DNA from: DASUBV01 sp035763085
GTDB taxonomy: Bacteria > Actinomycetota > Actinomycetes > Streptosporangiales > Streptosporangiaceae
Assembly (NCBI GenBank): GCA_035763085.1
Contig: DASUBV010000281.1
Coordinates: forward strand, 1-28,740
Reading direction: 5' to 3'
Length of the DNA: 28,740 bases
Shown: piece after piece, positions 16,086-24,051 of the stretch
Position numbering within the stretch: the first letter of the stretch is position 1
How the letters are laid out: each line of letters opens with the position of its first letter
The notes under the pieces: model-generated
Databases searched by the model: none
What the model was told of the DNA's origin: nothing
Seen by the model: the letters and a program-made list of their open reading frames with translations, nothing else
Program-made: the position numbers and the translations under genes

Positions 16086-16805
16086 ATGACCGCCGCGACC
16101 GACACCGCGCATTCCGAGCCGGAGCACCGGCACCGCGACGTATCCGGCGGCTGGCTGCGGCCGGCCGTCTTCGGGGCCATGGACGGCCTGGTCACGAACG
16201 TCGCGCTGATCGCCGGGGTGGAAGGCGGCGGCGGCTCGTGGCACACCGTGGTGCTGACCGGCCTGGCCGGGCTGGCCGCCGGGGCGTGCTCGATGGCCGC
16301 CGGGGAGTTCGTGTCGGTCTCCTCGCAGAACGAGCTGGTCGCCGCGGAGGTCAGCAAGGAGCGGATTGAGCTGGAGCGCAACCCGGCCGGCGAGCAGCGC
16401 GAGCTGGCCGAGGTGTTCATGCGCCGCGGCGTCGACGCCCAGCTGGCCAGCCAGGTCGCCATGCAGCTCTCGGCGCACCCGGAGGAGGCGCTGCGGGTGC
16501 ACGTCCGCGAGGAGCTCGGCGTGGATCACCAGGAGCTGCCCTCCCCGGCGGTGGCCGCCGGGGCCTCGCTGCTGACCTTCGCCATCGGCGCGCTGGTCCC
16601 GCTGCTGCCCTACCTGGCCGGCTTCCGGTCCCTGCCCGCGGCGCTGATCCTGGCCGGGCTGGCCGCCTTCGCCGGCGGCGGCCTGGTCGCGCGGATCACC
16701 GCGCGGTCGTTCCTGCGCGGGGCCATGCGGCAGCTGCTGCTGGCCGCCGGGGCCGCCGCGCTGACGTTCGCGATCGGCACCCTGGTCGGCGTGGTCAGCG
16801 GCTAG
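16086..16805 (+). CDS. VIT1/CCC1-family transporter
   Basis: This 239-residue membrane protein matches the VIT1/CCC1 group, which moves Fe2+ or Mn2+ in plants and yeast. The opening helix (LRPAVFGAMDGLVTNVALIAGV) has the conserved D-G-L-x-[ST]-N motif. GACSMAAGEFVSVSSQNEL follows with the M-x-x-G-E-[FY] metal-site pattern. A charged cytoplasmic stretch of about 80 residues (E-rich, 85-155) is the metal-binding domain. Three further helices end the protein. It lies 19 bases after the iron-dependent dioxygenase gene in the same direction and is probably co-transcribed. A role in metal supply to that enzyme is only a guess. Confidence 0.88.
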   Translation: MTAATDTAHSEPEHRHRDVSGGWLRPAVFGAMDGLVTNVALIAGVEGGGGSWHTVVLTGLAGLAAGACSMAAGEFVSVSSQNELVAAEVSKERIELERNPAGEQRELAEVFMRRGVDAQLASQVAMQLSAHPEEALRVHVREELGVDHQELPSPAVAAGASLLTFAIGALVPLLPYLAGFRSLPAALILAGLAAFAGGGLVARITARSFLRGAMRQLLLAAGAAALTFAIGTLVGVVSG

Positions 16806-16808
16806 CGG

Positions 16809-16846
16809 CCGCCCCGGCGCGGGTCGTCCTCCGGGCGCCGGGGCGG
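16809..16846. terminator. Strong bidirectional hairpin between convergent genes
   Basis: CCGCCCCGGCGC and GCGCCGGGGCGG form a perfect 12-bp stem with a 14-base loop. It lies just after the VIT1-type stop codon and just before the end of the convergent GDP-mannose dehydratase. It lacks a T-tract, as many actinobacterial terminators do. Confidence 0.7.
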
Positions 16847-16851
16847 GGCGG

Positions 16852-17886
16852 TTACCAGGGATCGGCCCCCAGCCAGTCGTCGGCGTGCTGGCCCGGCGTG
16901 GACAGCAGCTTCAGGTCGGACTCGACCATCATCGTGACCAGCTCCTCGAAGCCGATCTTCGGCTCCCAGCCCAGCTCCTCCCGCGCCCTGGACGCGTCGG
17001 CGCACAGCCGGTCCACCTCGGCGGGCCGGATAAAGGCGGCGTCGGTCACCACGTGGTCGTGCCAGTCCAGGTCCGCGGCGCGGAAGGCCCGGTCGACCAG
17101 TTCCTCCACCGAGTGGGTCACGCCCGTGCCGATGACGTAGTCCGCCGGGTCGTCCCGGCCGAGCATCAGGTGCATGGCCCGCACGTAGTCGCCGGCGAAC
17201 CCCCAGTCCCGCACCGCCCCGAGGTTGCCCAGCCGCAGCTGCCGCTCGAAGCCGAGCTTGATCTTGGCCACGCCCAGCGACACCTTGCGGGTGACGAACT
17301 CGGCGCCGCGCCGCGGCGACTCGTGATTGAACAAGATCCCCGAGACCGCGAACATCCCGTAAGACTCGCGGTAGTTCTGGGTCAGGAAGTGGCCGTAGGC
17401 CTTGCCCACCCCGTACGGGCTGCGCGGGTGGAAGGGCGTCCGCTCGGTCTGCGGCGACTCGCGGACCTGGCCGAACATCTCCGATGACGAGGCCTGGTAG
17501 AAGCGGATCTGGCCGCGGCCGGGACTGCGCGAGGCACTGATCCCGCTGCACACCCGGATCGCCTCCAGCACCCGCAGCACGCCCAGCCCGGTGACCTCGC
17601 CGGTCAGCTCGGCCTGCTGCCAGGACATCGGCACGTAGGAGATGGCGGCCAGGTTGTATACCTCATCAGGCTGCACCCGCTCCACGGCGGAGATCAGGCT
17701 GCCCTGGTCCAGCAGGTCGCCGCGGATCAGCCGCACCTCGCCCAGCAGCTCGCGCAGCTGGCGGATCCGGGGGTTGGCCTGACCGCGGACCAGGCCCCAC
17801 ACCTCGTAGCCCTGCGCCGCCAGGTGCTCGGCGAGATACGAGCCGTCCTGCCCGGTAATCCCGGTGATCAGCGCGCGTCGGTTCAG
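16852..17886 (-). CDS. gmd: GDP-mannose 4,6-dehydratase, probable CTG start
   Basis: The enzyme converts GDP-D-mannose to GDP-4-keto-6-deoxy-D-mannose, the precursor of fucose, rhamnose and related deoxysugars. The NADP-binding turn GITGQDGSYLAEHL is at the extreme N-terminus. The catalytic block ASSSEMFGQ and the YGVGKAYGHF (Tyr-x-x-x-Lys) pair are intact. NHESPRRGAEFVTRK and GAVRDWGFAGDYVRAM are diagnostic of this enzyme. The natural N-terminus is L-N-R-R-A-L-I-T-G. A CTG at 17886 preceded by GGAGGA four bases away fits this exactly and gives 344 residues. A GTG at 17976 would add 30 residues that look non-homologous. The gene is divergent from the glycosyltransferase. Confidence 0.9.
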   Translation of the reverse strand: MNRRALITGITGQDGSYLAEHLAAQGYEVWGLVRGQANPRIRQLRELLGEVRLIRGDLLDQGSLISAVERVQPDEVYNLAAISYVPMSWQQAELTGEVTGLGVLRVLEAIRVCSGISASRSPGRGQIRFYQASSSEMFGQVRESPQTERTPFHPRSPYGVGKAYGHFLTQNYRESYGMFAVSGILFNHESPRRGAEFVTRKVSLGVAKIKLGFERQLRLGNLGAVRDWGFAGDYVRAMHLMLGRDDPADYVIGTGVTHSVEELVDRAFRAADLDWHDHVVTDAAFIRPAEVDRLCADASRAREELGWEPKIGFEELVTMMVESDLKLLSTPGQHADDWLGADPW

Positions 17887-18025
17887 CGGGTCCTCCGCTC
17901 CTCGGGGCGGGCCGGCCGGCGGCCGGCCTACGTCGCGGCAGCTTACATACAGGCCGGCTGCGGCGACACACGCCACTTACGGCTGGGGCACAGGGGTACG
18001 GAAGGTACTCCCTGGTAATGTTCCT

Positions 18026-18056
18026 CGCCTAGGGGGTCACGCGGGCGCGCCTAGGG
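18026..18056. repeat. Two direct copies of CGCCTAGGG, 22 bases apart
   Basis: CGCCTAGGG occurs at 18026-18034 and 18048-18056 in the divergent promoter region of gmd and the glycosyltransferase. Each contains the palindrome CCTAGG. The 22-base period is close to two helical turns, so both copies face the same side of the DNA. This could be a tandem regulator site. Confidence 0.35.
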
Positions 18057-18093
18057 CGGGCGGCCAGCGGCGGACAAGGAGGCGCAATCTCGC

Positions 18094-19467
18094 GTGAGCA
18101 CCGTACCAGCCCGTAACCGGACGCCCGCTGCCGCACAGCCCGCAGGCCCGCAGCCCGCTGCCGCAGATCCCGCAGCAGCGGAGCCGGCCGGCCCGGAGGC
18201 GGCAGCCGCGCAGCCCGCGGCAGGGCCCGCCGGGGACCGGCCGCTGCACGTGGCGCTGCTGTCCTACCGGAGCAAGCCGCACTGCGGCGGCCAGGGCATC
18301 TACCTGCGGCACCTGTCCCGCGAGCTGGCCGCGCTCGGGCATCACGTCGAGGTCTTCTCCGGGCAGCCCTATCCGGAGCTGGAGCCGGGACCGGTGCTGC
18401 GCACCGTGCCCAGCCTGGACCTGTACGCCGACGAGAACCCGTTCCGGACCCCCGGCCTGCGCGAGTACCGGGACTGGGTCGACGTGCTCGAGGTCACCAC
18501 CATGTGGACCGGTGCCTTCCCCGAGCCGCTCACCTTCAGCCTGCGCGCGCTGCGCGAGCTGCGCCAGCGCCGCGCCGACTTCGACGTCGTGCACGACAAC
18601 CAGGTGCTGGCCTACGGGATGCTGGGCATCCCGCGGCTGGGCCTGCCCCTGGTGACCAGCATCCACCACCCCATCAGCGTGGACCGGCGGATCGAGCTGG
18701 CCGAGGCTCGCGGCTGGTCGCGGCTGACCAAGCGCCGCTGGTACTCCTTCGTGCGGATGCAGGGCCGGGTGGCCCGCCGGGTCGGCCCGGTGCTGACCGG
18801 CTCGCAGTCCTCGCGCGACGACATCTGCCGCGACTTCCGGGTGCCGGCCAGCCAGGTCACGGTAATCCCGCTCGGCGTGGACACCCGGCTGTTCCACCCC
18901 CGCCGGGCACCGCGCGCGGCGGGCCGGGTGGTCGCGGTGGCCAGCGCGGACTCGCCGGTCAAGGGCGTGAGCACGCTGCTGCGGGCCGTCGCCAAGGTGG
19001 CCACCGAGCGGGACGCGGAGCTGACCCTGGTGGGCAGGCCGACGCCGGGCGGGCCCACCGACCGGCTCGTCGGCGAGCTCGCGCTCGGCGACCGGGTCCG
19101 CTTCGTGACCGGGATCAGCGACGAGGAGCTCGCTGCCCTGCTGGCCAGCGCCGAGGTGGCCGTCGTTCCCTCGCTGTACGAAGGGTTCTCGCTGCCCGCC
19201 GTCGAGCACATGGCCTCGGGCACGCCGCTCATCGCGACCCGCACCGGCGCGCTGCCGGAGGTCACGGGGGACGCCGCGGTGCTGGTCGAGCCGGGCGACC
19301 CGGAGGAGCTCGCGAGCGCGCTGCGGGCCCTGCTCGACTCCCCGGCGCAGCGCGCCCGCCTGTCGGAGCAGGGCTTGCGGCGAGTCCGGGAGCGATTCGC
19401 CTGGCCGGCGGTGGCCAGGGCCACCGTGGCGGAGTACCGGCGGGCCATCGCGGGCGTGCCGTGCTGA
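18094..19467 (+). CDS. GT4-family glycosyltransferase
   Basis: This 457-residue retaining glycosyltransferase has the GT-B fold. The N-terminal domain opens with HVALLSYRSKPHCGGQGIYLRHLSRELAALGHHVEVFSG, including the glycine-rich acceptor loop. The C-terminal domain carries the nucleotide-sugar-binding E-x7-E motif in PSLYEGFSLPAVEHMASGTPLIA. A VLVEPGDPEELA block follows. About 45 residues at the N-terminus are Ala/Pro repeats and probably disordered. The start is a GTG with AAGGAGG 11 bases upstream. The last seven bases overlap the next gene, implying coupling. The likely donor is a GDP- or UDP-sugar. The divergent gmd suggests a deoxyhexose, but this is inference. Confidence 0.9.
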   Translation: MSTVPARNRTPAAAQPAGPQPAAADPAAAEPAGPEAAAAQPAAGPAGDRPLHVALLSYRSKPHCGGQGIYLRHLSRELAALGHHVEVFSGQPYPELEPGPVLRTVPSLDLYADENPFRTPGLREYRDWVDVLEVTTMWTGAFPEPLTFSLRALRELRQRRADFDVVHDNQVLAYGMLGIPRLGLPLVTSIHHPISVDRRIELAEARGWSRLTKRRWYSFVRMQGRVARRVGPVLTGSQSSRDDICRDFRVPASQVTVIPLGVDTRLFHPRRAPRAAGRVVAVASADSPVKGVSTLLRAVAKVATERDAELTLVGRPTPGGPTDRLVGELALGDRVRFVTGISDEELAALLASAEVAVVPSLYEGFSLPAVEHMASGTPLIATRTGALPEVTGDAAVLVEPGDPEELASALRALLDSPAQRARLSEQGLRRVRERFAWPAVARATVAEYRRAIAGVPC

Positions 19468-20342
19468 CCGTCGACTTCGCCCGGCTGCCGGTCGGGCCGG
19501 GCACCCGCGTCCTGGACCTGGGCTGCGGCGCGGGCCGGCACGCCTTCGAGTGCCTGCGCCGCGGCGCGCAGGTCGTCGCGCTCGACACCGACACCGGCGA
19601 GCTGGCCGGGGTCAGCGCCATGGCCGCGGCCATGCGCGAGGCGGGCGAGGCCCCGCCCGCCAGCCAGGCGGCCTGCGTCGCCGGCGACGCCACGGCCATG
19701 CCCTTCCCGGACGCCAGCTTCGATGTGGTCATCGCCGCCGAGGTACTGGAGCACATCCCGGCCGACCAGCGCGCGCTGGCCGAGATCAGCCGGGTGCTGG
19801 CGCCGGGCGGCAGCGCCGCCGTCACCGTGCCGGCCTGGCTGCCCGAGCGGATCTGCTGGCGGCTGTCGGATGACTACCACAACGTGCCGGGCGGGCACGT
19901 GCGCATCTTCACCCGCCGCGAGCTGGAGGCCAAGATGGCCGCGGCCGGCCTGGCCGTCGGCGGCCATCACCACGCGCACGCCCTGCACTCCCCGTACTGG
20001 TGGCTGAAGTGCGCCGTCGGCGTGCACGACGATGACCACCCGCTGGCGCAGGCCTATCACCGGCTGCTGGTCTGGGACATCATGAAGCGGCCGCGGGTCA
20101 CCCGGCTCGCGGACCGGGCGCTCAACCCCGTCCTGGGCAAGAGCCTGGTGGTCTACTCGACCAGGCCGCAGGCGGGTCAGCCCGCCCGGGCCGGGCAGCC
20201 CGCGGCGGGCACGGGGACAGCAGGAGCCAGCACATCCACGGGCGACGGGGGAACCGCCGGCCCGCCCTCGCGGCTGATCGCCGCGACGCGCGGCCCGGCG
20301 GACGGCGCCGCGAACATCGAGGAGGCGCATGCGGGGGCGTGA
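19461..20342 (+). CDS. Class I SAM-dependent methyltransferase
   Basis: This 293-residue protein has the SAM-binding fold. Motif I is VLDLGCGAGRHAFE at about residues 16-29, an acidic residue for the ribose follows in VVALDTDTGEL, and motif post-I is CVAGDATAMPFPDASFDVVIAAEVLEHIP. LAPGGSAAVTVPAWLPE follows, as in the Methyltransf_11 group. A specific segment (HNVPGGHVRIFTRRELEAKM) may form the substrate pocket. The last ~45 residues are a Gly/Thr/Ala-rich tail. The GTG start overlaps the glycosyltransferase stop by seven bases. The acceptor is unknown but is presumably the lipid or sugar made by its neighbours. Confidence 0.88.
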   Translation: MLTVDFARLPVGPGTRVLDLGCGAGRHAFECLRRGAQVVALDTDTGELAGVSAMAAAMREAGEAPPASQAACVAGDATAMPFPDASFDVVIAAEVLEHIPADQRALAEISRVLAPGGSAAVTVPAWLPERICWRLSDDYHNVPGGHVRIFTRRELEAKMAAAGLAVGGHHHAHALHSPYWWLKCAVGVHDDDHPLAQAYHRLLVWDIMKRPRVTRLADRALNPVLGKSLVVYSTRPQAGQPARAGQPAAGTGTAGASTSTGDGGTAGPPSRLIAATRGPADGAANIEEAHAGA

Positions 20343-21492
20343 GCGCCCGGACGGCTGGGTGCCCGAGGTTGCCGGCATCCTGACCACGGACCAGCTAATC
20401 GCCACCGGCGAGAGCATCGCCGCGGCCCAGCAGGGGGACGGCGCGATCGGCTGGCCGGACGGGCACGTCGATGCCTGGAATCACGTCGAGTGCGCGATGG
20501 CGCTGTCGGCCTGCGGGCTGCGCGGGCCCGCCCGGCGCGCCTACGCGTGGCTGGCGGCGACCCAGCGGCCCGACGGATCCTGGCCGGTGCAGACCGCCGA
20601 CGGCATCGCGGCCGACCTGGCCGCCGAGAGCAACCACGCGGTCTACCCGGCGGTCGGCATCTGGCATGAGTTCCTGGTCACCGGCGATGCGGCGTTCGCG
20701 GCCCGGATGTGGCCGTTAGTCCGCGCGGGCGTGGAATTCGCGCTCGGCCTGCAGGCGCCGGGCGGCCAGATCATCTGGCGCCGGCGCAGCAACGGCGCCC
20801 CGGACGACTACGCGCTGCTGGCCGGCTGCGCGAGCATGTACCACGGGCTGCGCTGCGCCATCGCGCTGGCTGACCACCTGGGCCATGGCCAGCCCGACTG
20901 GGAGCTGGCCGCCGACCAGCTCGGTCACGCGGTCGCCTGCCACGACAGCGCCTTTGCCGACAAGAGCCGGTTCGCCATGGACTGGTACTACCCGGTGCTC
21001 GGCGGGCCGCTGCGGGACGCCGGGCCGCAGGCGGCGGCCAGCCGCATCGCGCAGGACTGGGACACCTTCGTCGTGCCCGGCCTGGGCATCCGCTGCGTCA
21101 GCGACCAGCCGTGGGTCACCGGCGCGGAGACCTGCGAGCTGGCCATCGCGCTGGACACCATCGGCGACCAGGCCCGCGCGCTGGACCTGCTGGACCAGAT
21201 CCAGCACCTGCGCGACCCGGCCGGCGGCTACTGGACCGGCTGGCAGTTCGTCAACCAGGCGCACTTCCCCCGCGAGCAGAGCAGCTGGACGGCGGCCGCC
21301 GTCGTGCTGGCGGCCGACGCGCTGTCCGGGGCGACCGGCGGCGCGGGCATTTTCGCCGACGCGGCAACCGGGCGGCCGGGCGCCGCCGGGGCTGGCGCGG
21401 CGGGCGGCACGGGCACCGCGGGACGGCGGCTGATGGCCGGGACGGCCGCCTGCGGCTGCGCCTCAGCCGATCCCGTCTCCGGTCCGCTCTAG
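20329..21492 (+). CDS. Alpha/alpha-toroid protein (prenyltransferase/squalene-cyclase-like repeat)
   Basis: This 387-residue protein is built of repeated helical pairs with signatures such as GAIGWPDGHVDAWNHVECAMALSACG, QRPDGSWPV and DPAGGYWTGWQF. The DG-[AS]-[IW] turns resemble the repeats of squalene cyclase or prenyltransferase beta subunits, which is why homologues are often labelled prenyltransferase. Conserved Asp, Glu and Trp residues line what would be the central cavity, so a glycosidase or lyase of the six-hairpin type is equally possible. It starts at ATG 20329 with GAGGAGG upstream and overlaps the methyltransferase by 14 bases. The final ~45 residues are low complexity. Its 3' end overlaps the convergent gene by 30 bases. 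Function unknown. Confidence 0.75.
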   Translation: MRGRERPDGWVPEVAGILTTDQLIATGESIAAAQQGDGAIGWPDGHVDAWNHVECAMALSACGLRGPARRAYAWLAATQRPDGSWPVQTADGIAADLAAESNHAVYPAVGIWHEFLVTGDAAFAARMWPLVRAGVEFALGLQAPGGQIIWRRRSNGAPDDYALLAGCASMYHGLRCAIALADHLGHGQPDWELAADQLGHAVACHDSAFADKSRFAMDWYYPVLGGPLRDAGPQAAASRIAQDWDTFVVPGLGIRCVSDQPWVTGAETCELAIALDTIGDQARALDLLDQIQHLRDPAGGYWTGWQFVNQAHFPREQSSWTAAAVVLAADALSGATGGAGIFADAATGRPGAAGAGAAGGTGTAGRRLMAGTAACGCASADPVSGPL

Positions 21493-22125
21493 CACCCGCA
21501 GCGACCCGGTGACGCGCACCTGGGTGAAGGCCCCGGAGGCCAGCGCCCGCTGGTAGATCCGGTAGGGCGCCTGCCCGCCGTCGGCCGGGTCGGGGAACAC
21601 GTCATGGATGGCCAGCGCGCCGCCGGGCGCTACCCGCGGGGCCCAGCCCTCGTAGTCGGCGACCGCCGCCGCGTCGGTGTGCCCGCCGTCGATGAACAGC
21701 ATGCCAAGCGGCGCGCGCCACAGCGCGGATACCGCTGCTGACCGGCCTACCACCGCGATCACGTGCTCCTCCAGGCCGGCCGCGGCCAGCGTCGACCGGA
21801 AATGCGGCAGCGTGTCCAGCAGGCCCACCGCCGGATCGACGAGCTCGGCGTCGTGATACTCCCAGCCCGGCTGGTTCTCCTCCGAGCCGCGGTGGTGGTC
21901 GACCGTCACCACCACCTGGCCCGCCTGCCGGGCCGCCGCCGCCAGGTAGATGGTCGACTTGCCGCAGTAAGTACCGATCTCGGCGACCGGGCCGCGGCAG
22001 GCATAGGCCGCCGCGGTCTCGAACAGCGCCAGCCCCTCGGCGGGCGGCATGAACCCGCGGGCCGCCTCGGCCGCCTTCCGCAGGTCGTCGGGAAGGGCGG
22101 GAACGGAGCGCAGTTCGGTCGGCAT
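21463..22125 (-). CDS. Class I SAM-dependent methyltransferase, short
   Basis: This 220-residue protein has a SAM-binding core with motif I VAEIGTYCGKSTIYLAAAA and the acidic segment VVTVDHHRGSEENQPGWEYHD. A later block, LGMLFIDGGHTDAAAVADYEGWAPRVAPGGALAIHDVF, is characteristic of the Methyltransf_24 / CmcI-like group. I chose the ATG at 22125 because the family-like sequence begins close to it; the open frame further upstream is unrelated low complexity. It faces the toroid gene and overlaps its end. It is divergent from the ferredoxin. The substrate is unknown. Confidence 0.85.
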   Translation of the reverse strand: MPTELRSVPALPDDLRKAAEAARGFMPPAEGLALFETAAAYACRGPVAEIGTYCGKSTIYLAAAARQAGQVVVTVDHHRGSEENQPGWEYHDAELVDPAVGLLDTLPHFRSTLAAAGLEEHVIAVVGRSAAVSALWRAPLGMLFIDGGHTDAAAVADYEGWAPRVAPGGALAIHDVFPDPADGGQAPYRIYQRALASGAFTQVRVTGSLRVLERTGDGIG

Positions 22126-22200
22126 GATCCCAGTCTGCCGGGCCGCCTTGCCGCCCGCGCCCGGACATGCTCTACTCCGCAGCAGAGGGAGGTCACAAAG

Positions 22201-22392
22201 ATGCGGGTGGAAGTCGACCGCGACGTCTGCGAGGCCAATGCTGTCTGCGCGGGCCTGGTGCCCGAGGTCTTCGAGGTGGATGACGAGGACGAACTGCACA
22301 TCCTGGTCGCCGAGGTACCGCCGCGGCTGGAAGACGGGGTCCGGCATGCGGTCGGGTCCTGCCCCAAGACGGCCCTGCGGCTGATTCCCTGA
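22201..22392 (+). CDS. Small 3-cysteine ferredoxin, P450-partner type
   Basis: This 63-residue electron carrier has Cys10-x5-Cys16 and Cys54-Pro, with Asn13 where a fourth cluster cysteine would lie. That pattern indicates a [3Fe-4S] or a non-Cys-ligated [4Fe-4S] cluster, as in ferredoxins that feed cytochromes P450. The acidic middle (EVFEVDDEDEL) is typical of a docking surface. GGGAGGT sits seven bases before the ATG. No P450 or reductase lies in this window, so the partner must be elsewhere or to the side of the neighbouring methyltransferase cluster. Confidence 0.9.
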   Translation: MRVEVDRDVCEANAVCAGLVPEVFEVDDEDELHILVAEVPPRLEDGVRHAVGSCPKTALRLIP

Positions 22393-22666
22393 CGAGGGTG
22401 ACCCGGGCCGGCTGCGCCCCGGCGGCGACGCGGCTGCGGGCCGGCGTCCTGGCCCGCCCCGTCCTGGCCGGTGCTGGTCCGGCAGCGCGCTGGCGGTGCG
22501 CGAGCTGCCCGGGCCGGCCTGCCCGGCAAGCGGGTCCTGAGCCCGGCCGGGCCCGGCGGGCCGGGCAGGCGGGGCCGGCCCGGCGGATAGGCTGCCCGGG
22601 AGGCAGATTGGCCGTGACACGCGAGCCACCCTGCGCAGCCCGTTACCCGCGAACGGAGGGCAGCAG

Positions 22667-24016
22667 ATGCGTGCAGGCCGGACCGGTCCGCGCCAGATCA
22701 CGGCCGTGGCGGCGGCGGCCGGCGCTCTCGCGCTCGGCCTGCTGGGATGCTCGTCGCCGGGCCGCGGCCCGGCGCAGCCCGCCGGGGCGGACGGCGGACC
22801 GGGGGCTCCGGCCGTCAGCCCGCCGCATGCCGGCCTGACCCCGGCACAGCTGGCCACCGCCTACAACCTGGGCGCGCTGCGCGCGCGGGGCATCGACGGC
22901 GCGGGCCAGACGATCGTGATCGTGGACTCGTTCGGCTCGCCGACCATCGCACGCGACCTGGCGGCCTTCGACGCGGCCTTCCGGCTGCGGGCGCCGGCCT
23001 TCCTGCACGTGCTGCAGCCGGCCGGGCCAGTGCCGCCCTACCGGCCGACCACCACGCGCACCGGCTGGGCGTCGGAGACCACCCTGGACGTGGAGTGGGC
23101 GCATGCGATGGCCCCGGCGGCCGGCATCGTGCTGGTGGAGACGCCGACGGCCGAGAACGAGGGCAAGACCGGGTTCCCTGACATCGTGACGGCCGAGAAC
23201 TACGTGATCCGCCACCACCTGGGCCAGGTGGTCAGCCAGAGCTTCGGCGCGACCGAGCAGACCTTCGCCTCGGCCGCCCAGCTGCGCTCCTTCCGCGGCC
23301 CGTACCTGCTGGCCGCGCAGCCGCGCTATGCCGTCACGATGCTGGCGGCCAGCGGCGACTCGGGCGCCTCGGGCCAGACCTACAACATGAAGACGCTGTA
23401 CCCGCGCCGGGTCGTCGAGTGGCCGGCCACCGACCCGCTGGTCACGGCCGTGGGCGGCACGGCCATGACGCTGAGCCCGGCTGGCCGCCGGCTGCGCCCG
23501 GACACCGCGTGGAACGACAGCGGCGGCGGGCGCTCGGCGGTCTTCGCCCGGCCGGCCTACCAGTCCGGGGTCAGCGACGTCACCGGCGGCCGCCGCGGTA
23601 TCCCGGATATCTCCATGGATGGCTCGTGCGTCAGCTCGGTGGCCATCTACGCCAGCTACCCCGGCACCTCCGGGCACTGGCAGACGATCTGCGGCACGAG
23701 CATGTCCACTCCGCTGTTCGCCGGGATCGTGGCGCTGGCCGATCAGGTGGCCGGGCACTCGCTCGGGGTCATCAACCCGGCGCTGTACCAGATGGCGGCC
23801 GCGCACGACCCCGGCATCGTGGACGTCCGCAGCGGCGACAACACCGTTCACTCCAGCAACGGCGCCGTCGTGCGCGGCTTTCGCGCGGGCCGCGGGTTTG
23901 ACCTGACCTCCGGGGTCGGGACCATCAACGCGGCCGAGTTCGTCCCGGAACTGGCCCGGCTGGCGGGCCACGGCGGCGGCCAGGCCGCCGGCACCGGCAG
24001 TCCGGGCTCCCGCTAG
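22667..24016 (+). CDS. S53 (sedolisin)-family peptidase, lipoprotein without propeptide
   Basis: This 449-residue secreted serine peptidase has a lipoprotein signal ending in LLGC (Cys28). The sedolisin catalytic residues are visible: Glu137 and Asp141 in WASETTLDVEWAHAM, the oxyanion Asp230 in AASGDSG, and nucleophile Ser344 in CGTSMSTPLFAG. The C-terminal turn FDLTSGVGTINA fits the usual calcium-site region. Sedolisins normally carry a propeptide of over 150 residues. Here the mature domain begins within about 30 residues of the anchor. It should act outside the membrane, probably at mildly acidic pH as in the family. GGAGGG lies eight bases before the ATG. Confidence 0.88.
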   Translation: MRAGRTGPRQITAVAAAAGALALGLLGCSSPGRGPAQPAGADGGPGAPAVSPPHAGLTPAQLATAYNLGALRARGIDGAGQTIVIVDSFGSPTIARDLAAFDAAFRLRAPAFLHVLQPAGPVPPYRPTTTRTGWASETTLDVEWAHAMAPAAGIVLVETPTAENEGKTGFPDIVTAENYVIRHHLGQVVSQSFGATEQTFASAAQLRSFRGPYLLAAQPRYAVTMLAASGDSGASGQTYNMKTLYPRRVVEWPATDPLVTAVGGTAMTLSPAGRRLRPDTAWNDSGGGRSAVFARPAYQSGVSDVTGGRRGIPDISMDGSCVSSVAIYASYPGTSGHWQTICGTSMSTPLFAGIVALADQVAGHSLGVINPALYQMAAAHDPGIVDVRSGDNTVHSSNGAVVRGFRAGRGFDLTSGVGTINAAEFVPELARLAGHGGGQAAGTGSPGSR

Positions 24017-24051
24017 CCGCCCGCCCCCGGCGGCCGCCCGGCCAGGCGAAC

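Noticed and set aside
22393..22666. Possible gene in the GC-rich gap after the ferredoxin
   Set aside because: The open frame overlaps the peptidase in another phase and encodes only Arg/Ala/Gly low complexity. The bases form many overlapping GC hairpins and no clear single terminator.
24017..24051. Terminator between the S53 peptidase and the GntR gene
   Set aside because: Only the loopless palindrome GGCGGCCGCC is visible; it cannot form a normal hairpin.
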